A stretch of 64,000 nt of DNA from CAVVYW01 sp963752605 (GTDB taxonomy: Bacteria > Actinomycetota > Thermoleophilia > Solirubrobacterales > 70-9), in assembly GCA_963752605.1 (NCBI GenBank), contig CAVVYW010000005.1:1302001-1366000 (forward strand), given 5' to 3'. The notes beneath the pieces were generated by a model, which saw only the letters and a list, made by a program, of their open reading frames with translations, was not told where the DNA came from and ran no database searches. Made by a program: the position numbers and the translations under genes. Position 1 is the stretch's first letter, and each line of letters opens with the position of its first letter. This document shows, in pieces, positions 36,234 to 44,459 of the stretch.

Positions 36234-36323
36234 CTGGGCGCCGGAGCCCGGCTGGCAACGGGCAACACTCGCGACTTTCCGATGCCCGAGCTCGAGGTCG
36301 AGCACTGGCCGGTCGGAGAGTGA
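36234..36323 (+). pseudogene. vapC: Remnant of a vapC (PIN-domain) toxin
   Basis: 30 codons ending in TGA at 36323 give GARLATGNTRDFPMPELEVE and HWPVGE. This matches the last strand-loop of PIN toxins (LATGNTRDF is the conserved T-x-N-x-x-D/H-F motif). No start and none of the N-terminal acidic residues are present. The remnant lies where a functional vapC would follow vapB. Confidence 0.72.
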
Positions 36324-36327
36324 GCCA

Positions 36328-36387
36328 CGCCACGGCGACGACGTGCTCGAGCTGGTCTCCTCCCATCCCCAGCCCGAGCCCGCCTGA
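36328..36387 (+). pseudogene. Duplicate of the recQ 3' end
   Basis: 20 codons: RHGDDVLELV, identical in DNA to the recQ end (36328-36357), then SSHPQPEPA and a stop. It has no start and is best read as the displaced or target-duplicated end of recQ left on the far side of an inserted VapB cassette. Confidence 0.75.
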
Positions 36388-36396
36388 CGTCTGCTG

Positions 36397-36591
36397 TTAC
36401 TCCTTGTCGTCGGCCTTGTCGCCGTCGTCGGCCTTGTCGCCGCCGGTGAACTTGTCCTTCACCGAGTCGACCACGTCCTCGACCTTGTCCTTGAGCGAGT
36501 CGCCCTCGGGCTGGTCGGCCTGCTCGGTCTGCTCGACCTGGGCCTCTTCGCTGCCTGCGTCCTTCGTCTCTTCCGCTGTCTGATCAGTCAA
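36397..36591 (-). CDS. Small acidic protein
   Basis: 64 residues from TTG at 36591, with GAAAGG 7 bases upstream. Very rich in Asp, Glu, Lys and Gln, with an amphipathic core SLKDKVEDVVDSVKDKFTGG and a repeat GGDKADDGDKADDKE at the end. Such sequences are usually disordered or form a single helix; small actinobacterial MT0933-like and CsbD-like proteins look similar. No function assigned. An earlier in-frame ATG at 36669 adds an Arg-rich leader that I consider non-coding. Confidence 0.6.
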   Translation of the reverse strand: MTDQTAEETKDAGSEEAQVEQTEQADQPEGDSLKDKVEDVVDSVKDKFTGGDKADDGDKADDKE

Positions 36592-36729
36592 CTGTGTTCC
36601 TTTCGGAGACGGATGGCGAGAGCGCGTGCGGCGCAATCGGTTCCGCCTCGTATCGGGCCCCATCCGCACTGGTTGCGAACGAACCCTCTGGACGAGAGTA
36701 GCGGTCGCCCCCCGCCGGCGGGTTGCGCC

Positions 36730-37005
36730 CTAGCGCCTGACGATGTTGTGGATCTCCATCACCTCCGGCTTGCCGGGCTCGATTCCGATCTCGGACAGCA
36801 CCGGCATCAGCTTCTCGCCGAATGCGTCGAGCTGCTCCTGGGAATCCCAGATCTCGCTGACGCGAAGGTTGCCTTCGGTACCGAAGCAGACGTGGTAATC
36901 GAGTCCGTCAGGCGGGAAGTCACCCGCCTCCTCGAGCTTCTTGACACTCTCGTCGTACTGGGCCGCAGTCAGGGACGCGGGGGCAAAGCGGATAAGGACG
37001 CTCAT
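36730..37005 (-). CDS. Small dimeric alpha/beta-barrel-like protein
   Basis: About 91 residues from ATG at 37005, with AAGGAGG upstream. Strands and helices alternate (MSVLIRFAPASLTAAQYDES, then GLDYHVCFGTEGNLRVSEIW, then QEQLDAFGEKLMPVL), the pattern of the antibiotic-biosynthesis-monooxygenase-like ferredoxin-fold group. EIWDSQEQLDAF is the clearest family cue. Catalytic role unknown. Its promoter region is shared with the divergent bipA. Confidence 0.68.
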   Translation of the reverse strand: MSVLIRFAPASLTAAQYDESVKKLEEAGDFPPDGLDYHVCFGTEGNLRVSEIWDSQEQLDAFGEKLMPVLSEIGIEPGKPEVMEIHNIVRR

Positions 37006-37076
37006 CGAGCTCCTCCTTGGTCGGGTTCGGGCCGACCCTATCCACAATGGGGTGAGCCCTACCATCCCGCGTCCTC

Positions 37077-38920
37077 ATGACCACCGCCCGCCGCGAGGAC
37101 CTCCGCAACATCGCCATCGTCGCCCACGTCGATCACGGCAAGACGACGCTGGTCGACGCGATGCTCTGGCAGTCCGGGGCGTTCCGGTCGGGGCAGGACG
37201 TCGCCGAGCGGGTGATGGACTCGATGGACCTCGAGCGGGAGAAGGGGATCACGATCCTCGCCAAGAACACGGCGGTCCGCTACGGCGAGGTGAAGCTCAA
37301 CATCATCGACACGCCGGGGCACGCGGACTTCGGGGGTGAGGTCGAGCGGGGGCTGACGATGGTGGACGGGGTGCTGCTGCTGGTGGACGCCTCGGAGGGG
37401 CCGCTGCCGCAGACGCGGTTCGTGCTGCGGAAGGCGCTGGAGGCGAAGCTGCCGGTGATCCTGGTGGTGAACAAGGTCGATCGGCCCGACGCCCGGATCG
37501 GCGAGGTCGTGAACGAGGTCTACGAGCTGTTCATGGATCTCGACGCCGACGAGTCCCAGATCGACTTCCCGATCGTCTACACCAACGCCCGCGCCGGCTG
37601 GGCGTCGCTCGCCGAGGGTGAGGAGGGAACCGACCTGAAGCCGCTGATGGACCTGATCACCGAGGCGATCCCGGCGCCCACCTACGACCCCGACGCCCCG
37701 CTGCAGGCGCACGTGACCAACCTCGACGCCTCCTCTTATGTAGGGAGGCTGGCGATCTGCCGCGTCCACAACGGGACGATCGCAGGCCGGCAAGCCGATC
37801 GCCTGGTGCCGCGCCAACGGCGAGATCGAGCGGGCGACGGTCAGCGAGCTCTACGTGACCGAGGCGCTCGACCGGGTCGAGGCCGCCGAGGCCGGGCCCG
37901 GCGAGATCATCGCGGTCGCCGGCCTGCCCGAGGTGACGATCGGCGAGACGCTCGCCGACCCCGAGGACCCGCGGCCGCTGCCGGTGATCTCGGTCGACGA
38001 GCCCTCGCTCTCGATCACGGTCGGGATCAACACCTCGCCGCTGTCGGGCAAGGACGGCGACAGGCTGACCGCGCGCCAGATCCGCGACCGGCTCGACCAG
38101 GAGCTGGTCGGCAACGTCTCGATCCGCGTCCGCGACACCGACCGGCCCGAGGTCTGGGAGGTCGAGGGCCGCGGCGAGCTCCAGCTCGTCGTCCTGCTGG
38201 AGATGATGCGGCGCGAGGGCTTCGAGCTGACCGCGGGCCAGCCGCACGTGGTCACCCGCGAGATCGACGGCAAGACCAACGAGCCGGTGGAGCGCCTCGC
38301 GATCGACGTCCCCGAGGACTTCGTCGGCGTCGTCACCCAGGCGCTGGCGGTGCGCAAGGGGCGGATGGAGCAGATGGTCAACCACTCCACCGGCTGGGTG
38401 CGGCTCGAGTACCTGGTGCCGGCGCGCGGGCTGATCGGCTTCAGGACCGAGTTCCTGACCGAGACCCGCGGCACCGGGCTGATGCACCACGTCTTCGAGG
38501 GCTGGGAGCCGTGGGCCGGGGACCTCCACGCCCGGCCGACGGGCTCGCTGGTCGCCGACCGGGCCGGCAAGACCGCGGCCTTCGCCCTGTTCGGGCTACA
38601 GGAGCGCGGGAACGCTCTTCCTGGGGCCGGGCGAGGACGTCTACGAGGGGATGGTGATCGGCGAGAACGCGCGGGCGGAGGACATCGACGTCAACGCGAT
38701 CAAGGAGAAGCATCAGACGAACGTCCGCGCCGCAGCAGCCGACCAGCTCGTCCGGCTCGTGCCCGCGAAGCGACTCTCTTTAGAGCAGGCTCTCGAGTTC
38801 CTTCGCGCGGACGAGTGCGTCGAGGTGACCCCCGAAGCCGTCCGGCTCCGGAAGGTCGACCTCGATCAGACCGCCCGCGTGAAGACGGCGCGCCGGGAGC
38901 GCGCCGCCACGGGCGCCTAA
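37077..38920 (+). CDS. typA: BipA/TypA ribosome-associated GTPase, frameshifted
   Basis: A translational GTPase of about 614 residues. G1 AHVDHGKTTLVDAML, G2 region with EREKGITILAKNTAV, G3 DTPGHADFGGEVER, G4 NKVDRPDAR. The EF-G-like domains III and V (ELQLVVLLEMMRREGFEL, RGLIGFRTEFLTETRGTG) and the BipA C-terminal domain (IGENARAEDIDVNAIKEKHQ) are intact. Frameshifts lie near 37790 and 38612, both within GC runs. It functions in ribosome assembly and stress adaptation. Its stop codon overlaps the end of the convergent helicase gene. Confidence 0.92.
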
Positions 38921-40158
38921 CGCCGTCCCCGTCGGCTGCTCTTGGGACGGGCGCTGTAGGTCCGCCCCTTCACGACTCTTGCCGCTCGCTGCCCCGTTGC
39001 CGGAGCCTCCGTTCCTGGAGTGCTGGCGAGCGGCGTGCTCGAATCCGGGGCCTGAATCGAACTCGCGATGCAGGCCGAGGTCCGTAGCAATCTTGCGCAT
39101 CTCGCCGTGCTGGTCGGGAAGGACGAAGCTGGCGGCGACGCCCGAGGCGCCGGCGCGGCCCGTGCGGCCGGTGCGGTGGACGTAGCCGTCGCGGTCGGCG
39201 GGGGCGTCGAAGTTGATCACGTGGGTGATGTCGTCGACGTCGATGCCGCGGGAGGCGACGTCGGTGGCGACCAGGGTGTCGCAGCGGCCGTCCTCGAAGT
39301 CGGCGAGGGCGCGGCTGCGCTGGCCCTGTGACTTGTTGCCGTGCATCGCCAGCGCCCGGATCTTCTGGCGGCTGAGCTTCTTCACCAGCCGGTCGGCGCC
39401 GCGCTTGGTGCGGACGAAGACCAGGGTGCGGGCGTTCTCCGCCTTGCGCAGCTCGCGCGACCAGGGCGTCGACCTTGGCCTCGTGGGCGAGGTGGATGAA
39501 GCGGTGCTCGGTCTCGGCGTGCTTCTCGACCTTCGGCTTGTGGACGTGGCGGCGCGGGTTGCGCGTGTAGGCGGCGGCGAGCTTGCCGGCCGCCCCCTCG
39601 AGCGTCGCCGAGAAGAAGAGCGTCTGGCGATCGCGGGGCATCTTCGCCGACGATCCGGTCGACCGGGGGCTTGAAGCCCATGTCGAGCATCCGGTCGGCC
39701 TCGTCGAGGACGAGGATCTGGACGTTCTTGAGGTTGACCGAGCCGCGCTCCATCAGGTCCTCGAGGCGGCCGGGGGTGGCGACGATGATGTGCGCCTTGG
39801 CGGCCTTCTTGGCCTGGGCGTGGATGCCGACCCCGCCGTAGACGGGGGCGACGCGCAGCGCCTTGGCGTGGGCGATCGAGTGAAGCTCGTCGACGATCTG
39901 CTCGGCGAGCTCGCGGGTGGGCGCGAGGATCAGCGCCGCCTGCCGCGGCCCGTTGGAATCGAGCCGATCGACGATCGGCGCGCCGAAGGCGAGCGTCTTG
40001 CCCGACCCGGTCGGCGACTGGACGAGGACGTCCTCACCTGCGAGGACGTCGGCGATGCAAAGTCTTTGAACCGCGAACGGCTCGGTGATGCCGCGCTTGG
40101 CGAGCGCGCCCACGATAGGGCGAGACACGCCGAGATCGGCGAATGACTGCGTTGACAT
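38917..40158 (-). CDS. DEAD-box RNA helicase, frameshifted
   Basis: An SF2 RNA helicase of about 413 residues. Motifs: Q-region FAVQRLCIADVL, Walker A SPTGSGKT, APTRELAEQ, ATPGR, VLDEADRMLDMGF, FFSATLEG, then ALAMHGNKSQGQRSRAL, DVASRGIDVDDITHV and HRTGRTGRAG. Frameshifts lie near 39655, 39435 and 38980; after the last, the frame ends in the basic tail VKGRTYSARPKSSRRGRR at a stop that overlaps the bipA stop. The tail is typical of RhlE/CsdA-type proteins that bind rRNA. ATG at 40158. Confidence 0.9.
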
Positions 40159-40170
40159 GTGACTTACTCC

Positions 40171-40401
40171 TTAAGTTGAGTGATGTAGGGGCGCTGCTGT
40201 GGCCTCGGAGCGCGCCTGGGCCAGGCGGGACTGCGCCGTCTCGGTGAGGCGCTCCAGCTCCCGGAGCCGGCTGGGCTCGGTCGGCCTCGGACCGTAGGTC
40301 TTGGCCTTGTAGAGGTCGTAGCGCTGCTGGGTGTGGGTCGCCTCGGCCTCGAGCTTCCTCAGCCGAGTCTGCGCCTCCCGCCTTCGGTTTATCTCCGACA
40401 T
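40171..40401 (-). CDS. Small coiled-coil protein, paralogue of 40761-40943
   Basis: 76 residues, Arg/Glu/Ala-rich and helical. The core RYDLYKAKTYGPRPTEPSRLRELERL matches RHSLYRAKTLSSRPTSPGRLRELKRA when read in short blocks (LYKAKT/LYRAKT, RLRELER/RLRELKR) in the gene at 40761. The two copies flank the zinc-ribbon/HTH gene at 40415, so this is a small repeated gene block. No function known. Confidence 0.62.
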   Translation of the reverse strand: MSEINRRREAQTRLRKLEAEATHTQQRYDLYKAKTYGPRPTEPSRLRELERLTETAQSRLAQARSEATAAPLHHST

Positions 40402-40414
40402 AGCTCGCGCCGGC

Positions 40415-40768
40415 TCAGCTCGGGGCCGGGCTCTTCATCCCGAGCCGGTCCCGCGCCTTGCGCACAGCGGTGATCGAGGTGTGGCAGGACTTCGCGATCC
40501 GGTTGTCCTGGCGATCGGGCTCGCGCTGGAGCTCGAACTCGATCCGCGCCCGGGAGCGTGTCTGCTGGATCGTGTCGAGTGAGGCATCCTCGGCCAGTCC
40601 CTCGACGCCTGCATCTCCGGCCAGGTCGCGGCGGCAGGCGAGGCAGTAGAGCAGGCCGTTCTCCTTGGCCCAGGTGGTCGGCAGCGTCGGCTTCTCGACC
40701 CCCTCCATCCAGCTCACCGTCATCTCACACTTCGCGCAGGTCCAGCCTGCTGTCGCGGTCTCAGGCAT
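40415..40768 (-). CDS. Zinc-ribbon plus HTH small protein, paralogue 2
   Basis: About 117 residues. Zinc knuckles WTCAKCEMTVSW and YCLACRRDLAGD, then ARIEFELQREPDRQDNRIA and TSITAVRKARDRLGM. It is about two-thirds identical by eye to paralogue 1 at 9972-10334, with even the spacer positions aligned. I chose the ATG at 40768, which overlaps the stop of the coiled-coil gene at 40761-40943 by 8 bp. It is flanked by coiled-coil paralogues on both sides. Confidence 0.74.
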   Translation of the reverse strand: MPETATAGWTCAKCEMTVSWMEGVEKPTLPTTWAKENGLLYCLACRRDLAGDAGVEGLAEDASLDTIQQTRSRARIEFELQREPDRQDNRIAKSCHTSITAVRKARDRLGMKSPAPS

Positions 40769-40943
40769 TGGTCTTCGCCCTCTCGGCACGCGCCGTGGCG
40801 ACCAGCGAGGCGCGCTTCAGCTCCCTCAGCCGCCCGGGGCTGGTCGGGCGTGAGCTGAGTGTCTTGGCGCGGTAGAGGCTGTGGCGGTCACGCGCGTGTT
40901 GCGCCTCCGCCTGCAGCTCCTCGAACCGACTCGATTCAGTCAT
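40761..40943 (-). CDS. Small coiled-coil protein, paralogue of 40171-40401
   Basis: 60 residues from ATG at 40943: an acidic helical start (SRFEELQAEAQHARDRHS), then LYRAKTLSSRPTSPGRLREL shared in pattern with 40171. It overlaps the start of the downstream zinc-ribbon/HTH gene by 8 bp, so the pair is coupled. Possibly a dimerising partner of that protein; this is inference from the layout. Confidence 0.62.
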   Translation of the reverse strand: MTESSRFEELQAEAQHARDRHSLYRAKTLSSRPTSPGRLRELKRASLVATARAERAKTNA

Positions 40944-41060
40944 CTGGGTCCACCTTCCTGGCCCTCTCGGTGTGTTCGCGCGAGGGAAGAGGGTGGGCCA
41001 CCGGGCGAATGCTGCCTACCTAGTGTAGAGGGCCGAACGGCGGCCGACCGCACGGCGGCG

Positions 41061-41076
41061 CTCAGGCGAGGTTCGC
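41061..41076. repeat. 16-bp copy of the TPP-enzyme 3' end, left copy
   Basis: CTCAGGCGAGGTTCGC here is identical to 41497-41512, which is the last codons (ANLA) and stop of the TPP-enzyme gene on the minus strand. On the minus strand this copy also ends an open reading of GDPHGVANLA. The two copies bracket the DUF3467-like and 58-residue genes. Confidence 0.6.
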
Positions 41077-41096
41077 TACTCCGTGGGGGTCGCCGG

Positions 41097-41273
41097 CTAC
41101 GGCAGGTAGCCGAGTTCCCTTAGATGACGCAGCTCGACCGCTTTGATGATCCGCTCATCCTCGGGGCTCAATTCGAAGTCGTGCTTGGAGGTCATTTTTC
41201 GCCAGGGGGCGGCCGGCGGCCCATACCTAATTCGGTACTTGACCTTCTTCCTTTTTCCCGTGTGATCACTCAT
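41097..41273 (-). CDS. Small basic protein coupled to a DUF3467-like gene
   Basis: 58 residues from ATG at 41273. The N-terminus is basic (SDHTGKRKKVKYRIRYG), the C-terminus is DFELSPEDERIIKAVELRHL then RELGYLP. Its ATG lies within the last codons of the DUF3467-like frame (ATGAGTGA), which argues both are or were translated. No family recognised. Confidence 0.5.
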   Translation of the reverse strand: MSDHTGKRKKVKYRIRYGPPAAPWRKMTSKHDFELSPEDERIIKAVELRHLRELGYLP

Positions 41274-41490
41274 CCTGCATCTCCGGTGGCATCGCCTCAC
41301 GAGCATACTCTCGCCAGGCGGTATCGATCAAATCCTTGACCTCGGTCAGCAGGCTGGCAGGGAAGGAGATCCGCGCGACCAAGACTCCACGCGCCGGATC
41401 GTCGGGGTCGCTTCGAGCGAAGTCAAGCGTGAACTCGTGCCGAGAGCTGTGCAGTCACGGTGCGAGATTCGCCCCGTCGACGACAACTGG
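41266..41490 (-). pseudogene. DUF3467-like gene, apparently broken
   Basis: The frame ending at 41266 reads HEFTLDFARSDPDDPARGV then LVARISFPASLLTEVKDLI, matching the DUF3467 pattern (EFxLDFxxxDP, then VxxRIxxP). An in-frame TGA at 41455-41457 separates it from the expected lead-in (VVVDGANLAP), and no start codon precedes the core. It is either truncated or hit by one sequence error. It lies inside the 16-bp repeats. Confidence 0.5.
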
Positions 41491-41496
41491 CGCGGT

Positions 41497-41512
41497 CTCA
41501 GGCGAGGTTCGC
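41497..41512. repeat. 16-bp TPP-enzyme 3' end, right copy
   Basis: This is the natural 3' end of the TPP-enzyme gene and is identical to 41061-41076. Confidence 0.6.
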
Positions 41513-43152
41513 CCTGCGCGGGTACACGACCTCGGGGTCGGTGAGGACGTTGACCAGCGCGGGCTTGCCCGAGGCGAAGGCGCGCTCCAGGGCGGGCTGG
41601 AGCTCGGCGGGCTCCCGGACCAGCTCGCCGTGGCAGCCGAGGGCGGAGACGACCTCGTCGTAGCGGGTCTCGGGGCGGAGCTCGGCGGCGAGCGAGTAGC
41701 CGTAGAGGAACTTCATCGGGTGGTGCTCGAGCGCCCAGATCCCGTTGTTGCCCATCACCGCGACGATCGGGAGGTCGTGGCGGGCCATCGTGTCGAACTC
41801 CATCCCGGAGAAGCCGAAGGCGCCGTCGCCGAGCAGCAGGCAGACCTGGCGCTCGGGGTGGGCGAGCTTGGCGCCGATCGCCTGGCCGGGGCCGGCGCCG
41901 AGGCAGCCGTAGGGGCCGGGGTCCATCCAGGTGCCGGGCTCCCAGGTCTCGACCACGCGGCCGGCGAAGCTGACGAAGTCGCCGCCGTCGCCGATCACGA
42001 TCGCGTCGCGGTCGAGGAACTCGCCGAGCTCCTTGTAGACGCGCATCGGGTGGAGCGGGGAGCGGTCGTCGTCCAGCATCTCCTGCTCCTCCCCGCGCTT
42101 CTCGGTCTCCACCTTCCGCAGCTCGGAGATCCAGCTCGGATGCTCCCCGGATCCCGGCCGACTCGCGGATCGCCGAGAGCGTCGCGCCGATGTCGCCGAC
42201 CAGCTCGAGGTCGGGCTGGCGGGTCTTCTCGAGCCGCGATCGGAGCGAAGTCGAGCTGGATCAGCTTCGCGTCCTCGGCGACCGCGCCGCCGAAGCCGAG
42301 CCGGAAGTCGAGCGGGACGCCGATCACCAGCGCGACGTCGCAGCCCTTGAGGCCGGCGCCGCGGGCGCGGCTGAAGAAGAGCTCGTGGTCGGGCGGCAGG
42401 CAGCCGCGGCCGAGGCCGTTGAGGAAGACGGGGATGCCGAGCGCCTCGGCCAGCTCGCGCAGCTCGGACTCGGCCCGGGCCCAGTAGAGGTTGGTGCCGG
42501 CCATGATCGCCGGGCGCTCGGCCCCGGCGAGCAGCTTGGCGGCCTCCTCCACCCCATCGGCGGGCCTGGGCGACACCGGCGCCGGATCGGGGACCTCCGA
42601 CTCCGCCTCCATGAAGACGACGTCGAGCGGGTAGTCGGCGAAGGTGGGGCCGAGCGGCGGCTCGGCGGCGGTGTCGATCGCCTCGGCGGTGGTGCGGGCG
42701 ATCTTGGCCGGGTCCCTGACGGTGATCGCCGACTTCACCAGCGGCTCGACGAAGGGCACGTGGTCGATCTCCTGGAGCGACCCCATCCCCCAGCGCATCT
42801 CCGGCGCGCGGCCGCCGAGCGTCACCAGCGGCACGCCGTCGGCCTGGGCTGAGGCGATCGCGCTCATCCCGTTGGTCACCCCGCAGCCAGCGGTCAGGGC
42901 GCAGACGCCGGGCTCGCGGGTCGCCTTCGCCCAGCCGATCGCGGCGAAGGCGGCCGACTGCTCGTGGCGGGTGTCGATCACGTCGATCCCCTCCTCCTTG
43001 CAGCCGTCGTAGATGGAGAAGAGGTGCCCGCCCGAGAGCGAGAAGAGCTTGGAGACGCCGCGGCTCTTCAGGGCCTGCGCGACCAGGCGGCCGCCGTGGA
43101 CGGCGCCTGCTGACCCGACCTTCGCCTCGGTCTCTTTCTGCCGTGTGGCCAC
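41498..43152 (-). CDS. Thiamine-pyrophosphate enzyme (acetolactate-synthase-like), frameshifted
   Basis: A three-domain TPP enzyme of about 550 residues. The N-terminal PYR domain has the catalytic Glu in DTRHEQSAAFAAIGWA, the central domain carries LLAGAERPAIMAGTNL, and the C-terminal PP domain has the Mg-TPP motif GDGAFGFSGMEF then AVMGNNGIWALEHH. GTG at 43152 is my start. At least two frameshifts lie between 42060 and 42250. The group includes acetolactate synthase-like, oxalyl-CoA decarboxylase-like and 2-hydroxyacyl-CoA lyase-like enzymes. No ilvN or acyl-CoA genes adjoin, so the substrate stays open. Confidence 0.84.
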
Positions 43153-43203
43153 TAACGCGAGCCTAGCTAAAGGGCCTTGGCGAACGGACGATGGTCCGGG
43201 ACC

Positions 43204-43947
43204 ATGCGCCGCCTCCACTTTCCAACCCTGGTCGTCTACCTGGGCCTTTGCGTAGGCCTGCTCGGGTTTGCCGTGGGCGCCAACAGTCCGGCCGAGACGA
43301 GCTCGACGAGCGCGGGGACGGCTTCTGCCCCCAAGGTCCGCGAGCGGCCGGCGGCCTCGGTGAGCTCACCGTCAACACCGCCAGCCGCCCCTAAGCCGCA
43401 GCCGCCGAACAGAACGCGCCCAGTCGATCGCGAACTCCGGGCGGGCGCGAACGGGTCGCCGGTCATCGCGGCGAGACTGCCGCAGGACCTAGCCGCCGGG
43501 CCGAGCGTCCTGTTTGAGCGGCAGTCGCTTGCGCGCGTTGCCGACCCCGAGCACCGATGCACCGCAGAGCTGTGCGATCTCGTGGTCCGGGCGGTCGGGG
43601 TCGCGTTCCAGCTCGAACCGGATCCGCGCGTCCCGTTCGGCGTGGTGCAGCGCCTCCAGGTCGGCGAACGGCATCTCCGCCCGCGCCGCCTCGGCGGCTC
43701 GATCACGGCTGCAGTCGATGCAGTAGGCCGAGTCGCCGTCCCACGCCCAGCCCAACGGAGGATTCACGCTCCCCTTCACCTTCACGGCCACAAAGCAGCG
43801 GGCGCAAACCCACCCGCGGTACGTCCCCCTGGTCCTCACAGCTTCGTCGCACTCCTTTGCAGTCGGCTTGCCGGTCCGTGGCTCGCCCTCTGGATCGGGG
43901 TCGCTCGGAGGCCGAGGGCGAAGGGACCAACGAGCGAACGACCGTGA
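43204..43947 (+). CDS. Doubtful secreted or membrane-anchored protein
   Basis: From ATG at 43204 the reading opens with a good signal or anchor helix (LHFPTLVVYLGLCVGLLGFAV) and a Ser/Pro/Ala-rich stretch. Beyond about residue 95 the frame is antisense to the zinc-ribbon/HTH gene at 43489-43839 and looks non-coding. The first 280 bp may be a real small gene disturbed by an indel; the rest is probably not. It fills most of the 336-bp gap 43153-43488. Confidence 0.25.
   Translation: MRRLHFPTLVVYLGLCVGLLGFAVGANSPAETSSTSAGTASAPKVRERPAASVSSPSTPPAAPKPQPPNRTRPVDRELRAGANGSPVIAARLPQDLAAGPSVLFERQSLARVADPEHRCTAELCDLVVRAVGVAFQLEPDPRVPFGVVQRLQVGERHLRPRRLGGSITAAVDAVGRVAVPRPAQRRIHAPLHLHGHKAAGANPPAVRPPGPHSFVALLCSRLAGPWLALWIGVARRPRAKGPTSERP
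43489..43839 (-). CDS. Zinc-ribbon plus HTH small protein, paralogue 3 (divergent)
   Basis: 116 residues. Zinc knuckles WVCARCFVAV and YCIDCSRDR, then RIRFELERDPDRPDHEIAQL and GASVLGVGNARKRLPL. The layout is the same as at 9972 and 40415, but the sequence is much more divergent. Start GTG at 43839 with AAGGAG about 14 bases upstream. It stands alone here, without the coiled-coil partner. Confidence 0.66.
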   Translation of the reverse strand: MRTRGTYRGWVCARCFVAVKVKGSVNPPLGWAWDGDSAYCIDCSRDRAAEAARAEMPFADLEALHHAERDARIRFELERDPDRPDHEIAQLCGASVLGVGNARKRLPLKQDARPGG

Positions 43948-44023
43948 GACTAATCAGGGACGCGGTCCGGTCGCGAGAAGCGGCCTAGAACATTCGTCCA
44001 CCCCGCATCGAAGGGGGCGCCTG

Positions 44024-44456
44024 TCACTCGAGGTCCACCCGGATCGTCAGCTTCTGGGTGCTGACGATCCGGAGGGCGGTGTCATTGACCGGGCGGTCGA
44101 GCCAGCGCAGCCGGTCGGCCGGGTCGTCGTCGGGAAGGATGTGGGCGGTGCCGTCCCGCCAGGGGCCGCGGCCCACCTTGACGCGGACCCGCGGATCCTT
44201 CTGGATGTTCTTGACGTAGTCGGCGGCCGTAGCCGTGCTCGGTGACGATCCAGAACTCGTCGCCGCGCAGCCCGTTGCCGATCGGCGTACGGCGAGGCTC
44301 GCCCGACTTCCGCCCGGTCGTCTCGAGCAAGGCGTGGGTGCCGGGAAAGAGCCCCTGCTCGAGCAGCCGCCGAGTCACCGGGTTGACCAGCTTGTTGGTG
44401 ACGAATCGCGCCACCCCGCGCTTCGCGCCGCTGCCGCTCTTGGCGTCCTCGGTCAT
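44024..44456 (-). CDS. Deazaflavin (F420)-dependent nitroreductase-family protein, one frameshift
   Basis: About 143 residues of the split-barrel FDOR family (Ddn-like). The sequence HALLETTGRKSGEPRRTPI then EFWIVTEHGYG carries the typical T-x-G-R-x-S-G-x-x-R-x-x-P motif for F420 binding. After a frameshift near 44225 it continues as KNIQKDPRVRVKVGRGPWRD and ends LTIRVDLE. The N-terminus (FVTNKLVNPVTRRLLEQG) fits actinobacterial members. Uses F420H2 to reduce diverse substrates; the natural one is unknown. Lies 3 bp after the coiled-coil gene at 44460. Confidence 0.83.
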
Positions 44457-44459
44457 CGC

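Noticed and set aside
41061..41512. An insertion sequence at the TPP-enzyme end
   Set aside because: No transposase frame and no terminal inverted repeats lie between the 16-bp copies.
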